From: Bin55 sp965203735
GTDB lineage: Bacteria > Pseudomonadota > Gammaproteobacteria > Pseudomonadales > Azotimanducaceae
Assembly (NCBI GenBank): GCA_965203735.1
Contig: OZ241909.1
Span: 3,038,001-3,102,000, forward strand
Length of the DNA: 64,000 nt
Direction of reading: 5' to 3'
Shown: positions 26,247 to 35,789 of the stretch, piece after piece
How positions within the stretch are numbered: the stretch's first letter is position 1
Layout: each line of letters begins with the position of its first letter
The notes under the pieces: model-generated
Database searches by the model: none
The model's input: the letters and a program-made list of their open reading frames with translations, nothing else
What the model was told of the DNA's origin: nothing
Translations under genes and position numbers: made by a program

Positions 26247-28261
26247 CCCGTGTCGTTGAGGTCGAAACAGTCCTTCGATTGATTGCTGAAGGCATTACAG
26301 GACACCCTTTCCAGATTCACGAAGTTGACGCGATTTCTGAACCTTTTGCACACAACCCGAACCGCATTCCTCTCAAGAGCAGTTTCAATCTCTACCTTCC
26401 GAACGACTTTTCATTTTTTTCGTCGGAAACTCTCAATCGGCGAGCGTATCTCTACCTAGCACTTCAACAGCTGGGCTATCGAGAGTTCAACACTTACACA
26501 TTCGACATTCATCAGGCGCGATCCGCAGTCTCTTTTCTTGGAGACCAGCCGTCTCCTGTAAGCCATCTTGAGAGCGACCTCGAGTTGTTTTATCAACACT
26601 TCGACAATCAAGACCTAGCAAGAAGACTTTTTCTCTTGATAGAGTCCGAAAGAGTCATTCGACACCTCTTGCGAAAGTACGAAGGGGCGCAAGCATATCG
26701 CCACGAATTCCAACCCTACGTCAACTCATTGCACGAAATTGACTCACCCAACTTGATTGATCGCGAAATCGTCCAACTTTCTGGTCATCTGCGAAATGTT
26801 CCCGGACATGCTTCAACCTTAATAGATCTCATCGACTTCGCATTGACCCGAGACGCAGATGTGTACGACAGTGCTGAAGCCACGGTAATCTGCTATCAAT
26901 CGCTTGAACAACTTGGAACACTTCCAAACGAACTTGCTTTAGACACCACATCCGACATTCAGGTCTCACTTGAGACCCTGCAGCGTCAAGCAAGGGTCGA
27001 AGAGTGGGAGCGCGAGCTAACGGACCTCGAGTTGGAATTTGAGGGCATACCGTTGCCGATCGACCAGATTGAAGGTTCAGAATCGGAAGTCGTAGGAAGT
27101 GCAAACTCAGTTGAAGAAGTACAAAGGGATCATGTTCAAAAACAAAAAGAGCAACTCTCTCGGCGTCTGCAAATTGAGAAGTCTTCAATTGGGCTCTCGC
27201 CCTCAAGCAAGGAAGAGGTAATTGCAAGCTTTCGCTATGACGAGTGGGACTACCTCAATAACAAGTGGCTTCGAAATTGGTGCTTACTCCACGAGTATTC
27301 GATGAATGAAGTACTCGAAGGGGATTCGGCGAGCCTCCAGAGAGCAGTTCGACCTCACGTACAAAGCGTCCGCAAAATCTTTGAGCAAATACGTCCGGCA
27401 GGATTGAAACGTGTTAGACGTCAATTTGAAGGGGATGAACTAGATATCTCAGCAACGGTTGATCTTAGGGTTGACTGCAAATCCCAAGTTTCCCCTGACG
27501 AGAGAGTCTATTCCCGTAGAGATCGAATACATCGCGATGTGGCAACCGTCGTGCTGGTCGACCTCTCCGCATCGACCGATTCGCCCATTGATGACCTTTC
27601 GAACGACACTAGCCAAGACAAAATCCAGTGTTTTAAGGATCAAGACCTAAGAGATCCTTACTTCGACGAAGAACGCCTCAACTCCCCTTTCGACTCTAAT
27701 CCCTTTAAACCTGAGCAAGACAAATCCGTAAGACGGGTGATAGACATACAACGCGAAGCCGTTCTCCTGCTCGCAACCTCTTTGGACTCCATCCAAGACA
27801 TGTACGCGATCTATGGATTTTCAGGCTACGGTAAAGAAAACGTCGAGATCTTCGTTGCAAAAGAGTTTGATCAAGCGCTTTCCGAGCAGCGGATTGTGGC
27901 CATTAGCTCCATGAATCCAAAGCGGTCTACGCGCATGGGACCGTCGATTCGCCACTCGACCAGGAAATTGCTTGCGACGGGAGCAGCGATGAAAGTTCTG
28001 TTGATCGTTAGCGATGGGTTCCCCCAAGACTGCGACTATGGACCAGACCGAACCAGTCATGAATACGGGGTTCAGGACACCGCTATGGCGTTGCGAGAAG
28101 CAGACAGAAAGGGCGTCAAGAACTTTTGCGTCACCGTAGACCTTGCCGGACACGATTACTTACGACGAATGTGCCGTAAAGATAGATACCTAGTTATTAA
28201 CGAACTCGAGTCGTTGCCGCTTGCTCTGAACGATGCCTACAGCTATTTGACAGCGGGATAA
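26243..28261 (+). CDS. VWA-domain protein, NorD/CbbO family
   Basis: A 672-residue partner of the preceding ATPase. The last 240 residues form a von Willebrand factor A domain whose metal-site motif D-L-S-A-S lies at residues 440-444 (VVLVDLSASTD). The Thr of the STRMGPSIRH loop and the Asp of IVSDGFPQD complete the expected site. An acidic, low-complexity segment at about 445-480 interrupts the domain after the first motif, as in CbbO proteins. The N-terminal 400 residues are helical, the usual NorD/CbbO plan. It probably presents a client to the ATPase ring. It starts at an ATG overlapping the upstream stop. Confidence 0.88.
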   Translation: MTRVVEVETVLRLIAEGITGHPFQIHEVDAISEPFAHNPNRIPLKSSFNLYLPNDFSFFSSETLNRRAYLYLALQQLGYREFNTYTFDIHQARSAVSFLGDQPSPVSHLESDLELFYQHFDNQDLARRLFLLIESERVIRHLLRKYEGAQAYRHEFQPYVNSLHEIDSPNLIDREIVQLSGHLRNVPGHASTLIDLIDFALTRDADVYDSAEATVICYQSLEQLGTLPNELALDTTSDIQVSLETLQRQARVEEWERELTDLELEFEGIPLPIDQIEGSESEVVGSANSVEEVQRDHVQKQKEQLSRRLQIEKSSIGLSPSSKEEVIASFRYDEWDYLNNKWLRNWCLLHEYSMNEVLEGDSASLQRAVRPHVQSVRKIFEQIRPAGLKRVRRQFEGDELDISATVDLRVDCKSQVSPDERVYSRRDRIHRDVATVVLVDLSASTDSPIDDLSNDTSQDKIQCFKDQDLRDPYFDEERLNSPFDSNPFKPEQDKSVRRVIDIQREAVLLLATSLDSIQDMYAIYGFSGYGKENVEIFVAKEFDQALSEQRIVAISSMNPKRSTRMGPSIRHSTRKLLATGAAMKVLLIVSDGFPQDCDYGPDRTSHEYGVQDTAMALREADRKGVKNFCVTVDLAGHDYLRRMCRKDRYLVINELESLPLALNDAYSYLTAG

Positions 28262-28288
28262 AGGTTCTCCCAACATACGTTTGTAACG

Positions 28289-28948
28289 CTAGTCATCCCC
28301 TCCAAATATCCCAATGATTTGCATCAGGTTCATGAACAGGATGTAGATTGACAAGAACAGCGAGATTGTGGCGATGATGTAATTTCGTTCACCACCCAAA
28401 ACGATTTGGCTCGTCTGCCAAAGTATCAGCGCGCAAGCCACAATGACCATAAATCCAGAAATCATCAACGCAAATGGCGTCAAATTGACGAAAAACGACA
28501 AGATGAAGATGCCAACAATGACAAACATTGCGACTGTGAGGAACTGACCAAGCCAACTGAAGTCTGTGCGACGCACGATCGTGTACATGGACAGACCCAC
28601 AAATGTCGCCGCCGTAACAGTTAGTGCTTGAACGACAATCATGGGGTTGATCTTCAAGTAGATTTCAACGATGGGACCCATCGCCACTCCAATAAAACCC
28701 GTAAACACGAAGGTCCAGAACAAACCCCACACACTACGTGCTGTCCTGTGAACTACAAAATACAATCCAAGGAATCCAACCAAGTACAACAATGGATTCA
28801 TGTAGGGAATTCCGGCATAGATGGCCACGGTGGCACATATCGCCGAGAATCCAATCGTTGCGGAGAGCAATAGATATGTGGCACGTAATACCTTATTGAC
28901 TTCGATTGCTTGCGCGGGTGATGAGATTGCGATGCGAGCACTTTGCAC
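28289..28948 (-). CDS. yccA: Bax inhibitor-1/YccA family membrane protein
   Basis: A 219-residue protein with seven hydrophobic segments and the BI-1/YccA hallmarks: VNKVLRATYLLLSATIGFSA at the first helix, a conserved central region with GPIVEIYLKINP, and SFFVNLTPFALMISGF. E. coli YccA binds and limits the FtsH membrane protease. The start is GTG at 28948, with GAGGA 10 bases upstream. It is convergent with the NorD-like gene (27 bp apart) and stands alone. Confidence 0.88.
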   Translation of the reverse strand: MQSARIAISSPAQAIEVNKVLRATYLLLSATIGFSAICATVAIYAGIPYMNPLLYLVGFLGLYFVVHRTARSVWGLFWTFVFTGFIGVAMGPIVEIYLKINPMIVVQALTVTAATFVGLSMYTIVRRTDFSWLGQFLTVAMFVIVGIFILSFFVNLTPFALMISGFMVIVACALILWQTSQIVLGGERNYIIATISLFLSIYILFMNLMQIIGIFGGDD

Positions 28949-29196
28949 GGTTTAACAGTCCTCTCAGGAATTTCGGTGATTATCCCATAGTGAGGTCAGA
29001 TTGGGTCATTTCAACCCCACCATACCCGCGGTCTAGATGGTCACACAGTGTTGGCTACATGAACTAGCTAAATGATTGCTCAGTTCTTGAGCGTTCTTAC
29101 CGTAATCGAATGGCGTTCCTTGTCCGAGGTGTGAGCCGTGTCTATGCAAGACCAGTGCTATGGCACCAACTACTCGATTCGAGAAGTCAAGCCTTG

Positions 29197-32100
29197 CTAG
29201 AGGCGCATCAATGCAACGTTGCCACCCGTTGCTGTCTCGTTTCGGCTTACAACTCGCTCCACGACAAATCGTTGTAGGTAGAACGGACCTCCTGCCTTGG
29301 GTCCGGTGCCGGATAGTCCTTCCCCTCCGAATGGTTGAGTACCAACAACAGCGCCAATCATTGATCGGTTTACATACAGGTTTCCTGTTCGAATTTGATT
29401 CGTGAACATCTCAATCGTCGACTCAATGCGGCTGTGGATACCAAAGGTGAGTCCGTAGCCAAGCGCATTAATCTCACCGACGAGGTTGCCGATCTCCAGC
29501 TTCTTGAATCTGTGAACTCCCATGATCGGACCAAAGTACTCGGTATTGAAAGATGAAATGTCTGTCGCATCTACCACCGTCGGGAGGACGAAGTGCCCAT
29601 TTGAAGGGGATTCCGTCTTCATACGATATAGAACTTCGTTGCTTCTGACACTTGACTCTAACCAGTCTTGAGCTTCGCCATCGATAACCGGACCGACGTT
29701 CACGCTCCAGTCTGAGGGATTTCCAATGCCCATTGCGTCCATGGCACCATAAACCAATTCCAAGACCTCATCCGCAATTTCTTCCTGAATGCACAGCAGT
29801 CTCAAAGCAGAGCACCTTTGACCTGCACTTTTAAACGCTGAGAGCACGATGTCGTCAACGACATGCTCCACTTGAGCAGACGAGTCGACAATCATGACGT
29901 TTACACCGCCAGTCTCAGCTATCAAGGGAACGAGTGGACCATCACGATTAGCGAGAGACTGAGCAATTGACTTGGCTGCTGCTACCGAACCCGTAAATGC
30001 CACTCCACCAATGAGTGGGTGGGCGACGATTTGCCTACCCACTTCATCTCCACCCGGAACGACACTAAATGTCTGGCGATCAATTCCTGAGTTGTAGGCA
30101 AGTTCTGCAACGCGAAGCGCGATTAAGCAAGTCTGTGGCGCTGGTTTCGCAACGACAGTGTTTCCGGTAACCAAGGCTGCTGCTACCGGACCCACAAAAA
30201 TCGAGACCGGAAAGTTCCAAGGACTTATCGTGGCAAATGTGCCTCGAGGCAAGGCCTTGAGGATGTTGCTTTCTCCCGTAGGTGAAGGCAGATCGTTCGA
30301 ACTTTGTAGGACCTTCGCTTGAGCAGCGTAGTACCGGCAAAAGTCTTCAGCCTCGCGCAATTCGTTAATTGCGTCTTCTACGGTCTTCCCTGCTTCTCGT
30401 CTTAGCAGTGCAATGAGTTCCTCGCGATGACTAACAAGGGATTCTGCCCACCGATTTAGTGTTGCAGCCCTCTCGTCAACCGGTACCGAAAACCAGACGT
30501 CCTGTGCGGCGTGAACTTCCTCAATATGCTGTGCAACCTGATCGTTACCTACAGCTGCATAGCTTCCGACTATATCGGACGGGTCGCTTGGATTCGAAAC
30601 TGTAACCCCATCTTCACCATAGTTCCATTGATGACTAGACCATTCATCAACAGCATCTAGAAATGGTTCACGTAGGCAAGTGTTGCCAAAGTCAATTCCG
30701 AACGAATTGACTCTCTCTTCACCATAAAGCTCGTACGGCATTCGAATACGCTGGTGACTATGCCGCTCGTCGGTATAGACCTGACTGATGGGATCGCTAA
30801 CGACTTGCTCGACCGACAAGTCTGAATCGAAGATTCGGTTGACAAAGCTCGTATTTGCACCATTCTCGAGAAGTCGCCGCATTAAGTACGGCATCAGATC
30901 TTTGTGATTACCAACAGGAACATAAACCCGACAACCTGGATAGTCGTTGAAACGCCGACGTGCAACCTCATGAAGCAATTCGCCCATGCCGTAAATCCGT
31001 TGGAATTCGTAAGGCTTGTCTTTGCCCATGCAATGAACAGACGCAATGGTGTGCGCATTGTGGGTGGCAAATTGCGGAAAAATGCTGTCCGAATGATCGA
31101 ACATCTTGCCCATGCAAGTCAGGTACGACAAATCGGTGTTTTGCTTCTGTGTATAGACGGGAAACTGCGTTAGTCCATTCACCTGAGCGTGTTTGATTTC
31201 GTAGTCCCAATATGCACCCTTGACAAGACGAACGTTAATCTTGGTTCGATTGCTGCGAGCTAATTCAGCCAACCAATCGATTAATGCAACCGCGCGCTTT
31301 GAGTACGCCTGGGTCACAACACCCAGTCCCTTCCATTCCCTGATATTCGAGTTCTGCAACAGTTTCTCTACTACTTTCAAACCAACTTCACACCGCTCGG
31401 ACTCTTCTCCGTCAATGGTGATCGGGACATCAGCTTGCGCAGCTTTGAGGCATAAGGCTTCCATCTTCTCTACGAGACCGGACACTGCAGATCTCGCATT
31501 CAATGGTTCGATTCTTGGGTGCAACGCCGTTAGCTTCACCGACATGCCGTGGCCAAGTTCTGAGGTTGAACTGTGAGACGCGATGTGTTTCAACGCGTCC
31601 ATATAAGAATCGAAGTAGCGGTCCGCAACTTCGAACGACCTTGCGCCCTCGCCCAACATATCAAACGATGCCGTCCACTTGGTCTGCGACACAGCTTCTT
31701 CGATAGTCTCCCCAGCGACAAAAGCGCCGCTGAGAATGTCCAGTGCCGACAACAGTGCTTTTCTAGTTACAGTCTCGCCTACGCGTGTTGCAAATCGAGA
31801 CACCCATCGATTGGCATCGTCACGCACGTCGTTTCCTAACTCAAGCAAATTTCCCGTGAGGATCAATGCCCATGTACCTGCATTAACAAATAAAGAGTCC
31901 GACCCTCCCGCATGTTTGGACCAATCCCCCTGTCGCAGTTTCTCTGTAATCAATTCCTCCGCGGTTCGCTCATCCGGGATTCGAAGGAGTGCTTCGACCA
32001 AGCACAGGAGAACCACTCCCTCTTCGCTGGTCAACCCGTACTCGTGAAGAAATCGCTCGACTATTGGACTCTCGTTCTTGCGTTCGCGACACTCGGCAAC

Positions 32101-32238
32101 AAGATTTCTCGCATCGACTTGAACCTGCTCGCGTTGATCCTCCGAAAACTGCTGAGTCTGAAGTAGGTTGGCTACCGCGTCGTCTTCAGTTCTCAGCAAC
32201 GACCGTCCAAGGTCTAGCCAGTGCTCGTTCAATGTCAT
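29197..32238 (-). CDS. putA: Bifunctional proline dehydrogenase / glutamate-semialdehyde dehydrogenase PutA, short form
   Basis: Oxidises proline to glutamate in two steps, with FAD then NAD+. The N-terminal half (to about residue 470) is the proline dehydrogenase barrel, with RLVKGAYWDYEIK and the C-terminal RRLLENGANTSFVNRI. The second half is an aldehyde dehydrogenase with the base in AETGGVNVMI and the catalytic Cys in GQRCSALR. At 1013 residues it is the minimal type: no N-terminal ribbon-helix-helix repressor domain as in E. coli PutA, so it should not regulate its own transcription. The ATG at 32238 has an AGGA site upstream. No putP transporter is adjacent. Confidence 0.95.
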   Translation of the reverse strand: MTLNEHWLDLGRSLLRTEDDAVANLLQTQQFSEDQREQVQVDARNLVAECRERKNESPIVERFLHEYGLTSEEGVVLLCLVEALLRIPDERTAEELITEKLRQGDWSKHAGGSDSLFVNAGTWALILTGNLLELGNDVRDDANRWVSRFATRVGETVTRKALLSALDILSGAFVAGETIEEAVSQTKWTASFDMLGEGARSFEVADRYFDSYMDALKHIASHSSTSELGHGMSVKLTALHPRIEPLNARSAVSGLVEKMEALCLKAAQADVPITIDGEESERCEVGLKVVEKLLQNSNIREWKGLGVVTQAYSKRAVALIDWLAELARSNRTKINVRLVKGAYWDYEIKHAQVNGLTQFPVYTQKQNTDLSYLTCMGKMFDHSDSIFPQFATHNAHTIASVHCMGKDKPYEFQRIYGMGELLHEVARRRFNDYPGCRVYVPVGNHKDLMPYLMRRLLENGANTSFVNRIFDSDLSVEQVVSDPISQVYTDERHSHQRIRMPYELYGEERVNSFGIDFGNTCLREPFLDAVDEWSSHQWNYGEDGVTVSNPSDPSDIVGSYAAVGNDQVAQHIEEVHAAQDVWFSVPVDERAATLNRWAESLVSHREELIALLRREAGKTVEDAINELREAEDFCRYYAAQAKVLQSSNDLPSPTGESNILKALPRGTFATISPWNFPVSIFVGPVAAALVTGNTVVAKPAPQTCLIALRVAELAYNSGIDRQTFSVVPGGDEVGRQIVAHPLIGGVAFTGSVAAAKSIAQSLANRDGPLVPLIAETGGVNVMIVDSSAQVEHVVDDIVLSAFKSAGQRCSALRLLCIQEEIADEVLELVYGAMDAMGIGNPSDWSVNVGPVIDGEAQDWLESSVRSNEVLYRMKTESPSNGHFVLPTVVDATDISSFNTEYFGPIMGVHRFKKLEIGNLVGEINALGYGLTFGIHSRIESTIEMFTNQIRTGNLYVNRSMIGAVVGTQPFGGEGLSGTGPKAGGPFYLQRFVVERVVSRNETATGGNVALMRL

Positions 32239-32327
32239 ATGGTCTTTCCTTTTCTAATTCTTGATTTGTGCGAGAGATGAGATGGAGTTGAGGTGATCGG
32301 ATCTAGTCAGACCAAGACGTATGGCAA

Positions 32328-33563
32328 CTAACTAATAGTCTCAGCGTCGGGTCGGCCAGAAACTCCCGAGATCATGTTTCGTGCTTCCTTGGAGGACTTC
32401 AAAGAAGGCTTGCCGCGAGCCGCAAAGTTAAAACGTTCTGTGTCAATGTCTTCCAATTTTCGTTCTCCTGCCAAGACTTCTTGCTTCCATTGATCGTGCA
32501 AATCTTGTCGTTCATGAAACTCAGGCATCACTTCTCTAGCGAACAACGCAAGACTGGCACATATGTCTTCGTGCGAATTCTTGCCGGCTTGATTGAGAAG
32601 TATCACTTGATCAACGTTTGCACTCTCCAATTCGACAAGTCTGTTTCTAATGGTTTCAGGTGATCCAATGAGCTCGCTTCCGGACCTGCGCTTGCCTTCC
32701 GGTGTTTGCTTCCATTCTTGGTAGCGTTCCCAAAAATTCATCGTTCCAGGAGCGAATGGTCCTTCCCTGTTGTAGAGTTGAAGAGCAAACTGGAAAAAAG
32801 TCCATCCGTCTGCTTTCTGCCAAGCCTCGTCGTCAGTTGGTGCACACATGAAGCCAGAAACAACCGCGATGTTGGGATTTACTTCATAGTCCTCCAATTT
32901 TTCTAACCCGTGAACGAATGTGTTGTAGTAGGCATTCACCCAAGCTCGCGCAGCCTCCAAGCTCACAAACTTGAAACATAGCGAGCCCATTCCCCTGCGA
33001 GCTGCGTAGCGAATTGTGTCCAGTTGCGAACACGCGATCCATAGCGGCGGATGGGGCTTCTGCATCGGTTTGGGTACCACGCAACGCAGAGGAAACTTGA
33101 AGAACTCGCCTTCATATTCCCAACCGTGATTCCAGAACATGGGCAAAGTGCAACGGACTGCATCTTCCCAAATATCTCGCTTGTCCCGAAATCTCAAATT
33201 GAAAGGATGCAACTCTGTGACAGATGCCCCTTCTCCAAGACCCAGTTCCACTCGTCCATCTGATACCAGGTCCAGCGTTGCAATTCGCTCTGCTACCCGG
33301 GCGGGATGGTTAGTTGTGAGTTGCACGATGCCATGCCCCAATCGAATCTGCTTTGTGCGCTGGCTAGCAGCTCCGAGAAAGACTTCCGGAGCGGAAGAGT
33401 GCGAGTACTCTTCCAAGAAATGATGTTCGACCTCCCACGCGTAGTCGAATCCAAGACGATCGGCCAATTCGATTTGAGCAAGCGATTCTTTGAAAAGCTT
33501 GTGCTCACTGTCCGGCTCCCAATCACGTGGAAGTTGGTGTTCGTAGAAAATCCCAAATTTCAT
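32328..33563 (-). CDS. LLM-class flavin-dependent oxidoreductase
   Basis: A 411-residue bacterial-luciferase-like monooxygenase. The TIM-barrel pattern MKFGIFYEHQL, GFDYAWEVEHHF, QIRLGHGIVQLTTNHPARVAERIATLDLVSDGRVELGLGEG is characteristic. Such enzymes use reduced FMN or F420 and oxygen; the substrate is not predictable. It lies 89 bp upstream of putA on the same strand and may share its transcript, although a functional link to proline use is not evident. The C-terminal 50 residues are charged and probably flexible. Confidence 0.85.
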   Translation of the reverse strand: MKFGIFYEHQLPRDWEPDSEHKLFKESLAQIELADRLGFDYAWEVEHHFLEEYSHSSAPEVFLGAASQRTKQIRLGHGIVQLTTNHPARVAERIATLDLVSDGRVELGLGEGASVTELHPFNLRFRDKRDIWEDAVRCTLPMFWNHGWEYEGEFFKFPLRCVVPKPMQKPHPPLWIACSQLDTIRYAARRGMGSLCFKFVSLEAARAWVNAYYNTFVHGLEKLEDYEVNPNIAVVSGFMCAPTDDEAWQKADGWTFFQFALQLYNREGPFAPGTMNFWERYQEWKQTPEGKRRSGSELIGSPETIRNRLVELESANVDQVILLNQAGKNSHEDICASLALFAREVMPEFHERQDLHDQWKQEVLAGERKLEDIDTERFNFAARGKPSLKSSKEARNMISGVSGRPDAETIS

Positions 33564-34047
33564 CGCTCTATGTCACCGTTGTCCGATCCTTTCATTGCTC
33601 TCGACACATAAGACTCGCCAAGTCCCTTGTATTCCCCATCTAAGGCAAACACGGGCAAGCGACGCTACAGAGGAAGGTCATACGTTGAATCCACAACTTG
33701 AACCAAAGCTAGCGATTGCTCACAACGACTGCCAAAGTGTCCAGCAACCTGTGCATTAGAACAAATTGAAGCCCTTAGAACAGCTTGCCCGACGGACTTC
33801 CTGGATGTGATTGAAGATGCTACCCAGCGTTGCCAAAATGCCACTGAACGGATAGGTCTATTCTCAACTTAAAAAGCTATGGTCTACATTGAGGGAATGC
33901 GAATGTGCAATCCACTTGGACAGTCTTGCCGAACCTACAGACGTGTATTCGGTCTTAGTACAAAATAGTCAGCGAGAGAACTCAAACTAGTACTAGTCAG
34001 TAAACGCACTACAGAGCCTAGATTCACTCGATTGGAACAAGAAAGAC
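33564..34047. other. Intergenic region, 484 bp, divergent
   Basis: It lies between the LLM oxidoreductase (leftward) and the first DUF2799 lipoprotein (rightward). I see no open frame of convincing coding character, no RNA gene and no long repeat. Promoters in both directions must lie here, but no hexamer pair was strong enough to mark. Confidence 0.5.
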
Positions 34048-34782
34048 ATGTATCCAAATTCTGCCAGGTCATCTAGTCCCCTAGTTGACCCATACCGTTT
34101 TCGTGGCATATGGCGAAGATCAGGCCGCTCGCCAGTTAAGATCCTAGGATCCGTGGCATTCGCAGTGTGCGCCTTGTTGCTCTCCTCCTGCGCATCGATG
34201 AATGAAGTCGACTGCTACTACACTGACTGGTATGCAAAAGGGCTTGCGGACGGAGCAGCTGGCGCAACGATGGATAGGTTCAATCGTTATGTGAAGGACT
34301 GTTCGAGACATGGTGTCACGCCAGACCGTTCTGACTACACAGATGGTCGACAAAAAGGTCTGGAATCCTATTGCACACTAACACATGGCTACGAAGTGGG
34401 AAGATATGGACGCCAATATGATTTTGTGTGTCCTTCTTCGCTGGAACGAGACTTCCTTTCGGGCTACAACCCAGGAAAGCGACTGCATGACGCAGAAAAC
34501 TGGATCGATTCGATCGATTCGAACATTAACAGTCTTACAAGAACAAATGAGAGACTGGAGAGGGAGATCGAGAAGTTCGAGGATGAATTACTAGATCCAG
34601 ATACAGACGAGAAGACGAGAGCAACGAGATTGAGGCAGATCAAGCGTCGTCAATCAGAAATTACTCAGAATGAGTTACAGATCCGAGAATATTACGAGCT
34701 TAAAGTCGACGCGACGGTCGCGTACCGGGAGACTGTTCGAGACCTGCAAGACCTTGGGTTTAGAGTGGTCGAAAAATACTAG
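34048..34782 (+). CDS. DUF2799 family lipoprotein, first of a tandem pair
   Basis: A 244-residue exported protein. After a basic leader there is a hydrophobic helix and a lipobox LLLSSC at about residues 45-50, so it should be lipid-anchored. The mature part carries the DUF2799 pattern of W-x(3)-G-x-x-DG spacing and conserved Cys, Tyr and Gly (DWYAKGLADGAAGATM, DGRQKGLESYC, FLSGYNPGKRLHDAE). It ends in a long charged coiled coil (residues 150-225). The first 30 residues before the hydrophobic core are unusually long for a lipoprotein signal, so an internal start is possible. Function is unknown; it is duplicated next door. Confidence 0.82.
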   Translation: MYPNSARSSSPLVDPYRFRGIWRRSGRSPVKILGSVAFAVCALLLSSCASMNEVDCYYTDWYAKGLADGAAGATMDRFNRYVKDCSRHGVTPDRSDYTDGRQKGLESYCTLTHGYEVGRYGRQYDFVCPSSLERDFLSGYNPGKRLHDAENWIDSIDSNINSLTRTNERLEREIEKFEDELLDPDTDEKTRATRLRQIKRRQSEITQNELQIREYYELKVDATVAYRETVRDLQDLGFRVVEKY

Positions 34783-34791
34783 GGAGGCGAA

Positions 34792-35475
34792 ATGCTAGGT
34801 ATTTGCCGAGGTTCGAATTTCTATCCATCGAAGTTCTCGACGGCTTTTGCAGCCGCAGCTTGCGCAGTATTGATTTCCTCCTGTACAACGTCCCTCAGTC
34901 TAAGCGAATGCGAATACACCGACTGGTACGCAAAGGGACTTGTCGACGGTGAGAATGGTGCGACGATGGATCAATTCAGTGTTTACGAAAAGGAATGTTC
35001 GCGGTTTGCGATTAGTCCAGACAAGGAAGAATACTCAGTTGGCAGGGAGAAGGGACTGGAATCCTACTGCACAAGAGCTCGCGGATACGAAATGGGCTGG
35101 TCCGGGCACGAGTACAAGAGTGTATGCTTGGAATCACTCGAATCGGACTTTCGTGCTGGCTACGAACCCGGGAAACGATTGCACAATGCAGAGTACGACG
35201 TCAAGTCGATCAATTCGAGTATTTCCAAGCTCAAGGCCAAGATTGCAGACTTGGAAAGAGAAATCGGAAGGCTTGAGTTGAGGCTAGTTAATAGCTCTGA
35301 CGAACAAGACAGATGGGAGATAGAAAGAGAATTCAGACGTAGCCAAAGAGTACTCGGCGCGAGCAAGTTTGAACTGATGGAGCTTCTGCAGGAGTACATC
35401 GAGGTGAGGACGACGTATCGAGAAACGGTTCGTGATGTCAAAGATCTAGGTTTTGCAGTTGTCGAGAAGTACTGA
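34792..35475 (+). CDS. DUF2799 family lipoprotein, second of a tandem pair
   Basis: A 227-residue paralog of the preceding gene: signal with lipobox VLISSC at about residue 35, then DWYAKGLVDGENGATM, GREKGLESYC, FRAGYEPGKRLHNAE, and a C-terminal coiled coil ending in the near-identical FAVVEKY (FRVVEKY in the first copy). It follows 9 bp after the first gene and has a GGAGG site close to the ATG. The core is well conserved between copies while the coiled coils differ, which suggests duplication followed by divergence of a partner-binding tail. Confidence 0.83.
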   Translation: MLGICRGSNFYPSKFSTAFAAAACAVLISSCTTSLSLSECEYTDWYAKGLVDGENGATMDQFSVYEKECSRFAISPDKEEYSVGREKGLESYCTRARGYEMGWSGHEYKSVCLESLESDFRAGYEPGKRLHNAEYDVKSINSSISKLKAKIADLEREIGRLELRLVNSSDEQDRWEIEREFRRSQRVLGASKFELMELLQEYIEVRTTYRETVRDVKDLGFAVVEKY

Positions 35476-35616
35476 CGAGAGCTAACATCCGCCTGCTCCC
35501 CGAAACCAAGATTTCTTGAGCACACTCGAGAGCTACGGATTGCATTGGGCAAAACAGTCAGAATCATTCTCAATTTACAATACACACGGTAATTCTTCGA
35601 GCGATTGATTTAGCGT

Positions 35617-35693
35617 GGCTACGTAGCTCAGTTGGTAAGAGCACAGCACTCATAATGCTGGGGTCGTTGGTTCAAGTCCAACCGTAGCTACCA
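35617..35693 (+). tRNA. tRNA-Met (CAT), elongator type
   Basis: A 77-base cloverleaf with encoded CCA. The acceptor stem is GGCTACG against CGTAGCT (first pair G-T), the D arm is GCTCAGTTGGTAAGAGC, the anticodon arm CAGCA-CTCATAA-TGCTG gives anticodon CAT, and the T arm is GTTGG-TTCAAGT-CCAAC. The sequence closely resembles elongator tRNA-Met of E. coli and lacks the three G-C pairs of initiator tRNA in the anticodon stem. Confidence 0.95.
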
Positions 35694-35789
35694 GCTCGTT
35701 GCCAACGACATTCAATTAATCTCTTCGAAGCATGATTAGTCCTCCACCTTAGCAATCATCCAACAGGTACGCGTCAGCAAGCCAATCAC

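Noticed and set aside
35617..35710. Possible integration site at the tRNA-Met 3' end
   Set aside because: No second copy of the tRNA 3' end and no integrase gene were seen in the window.
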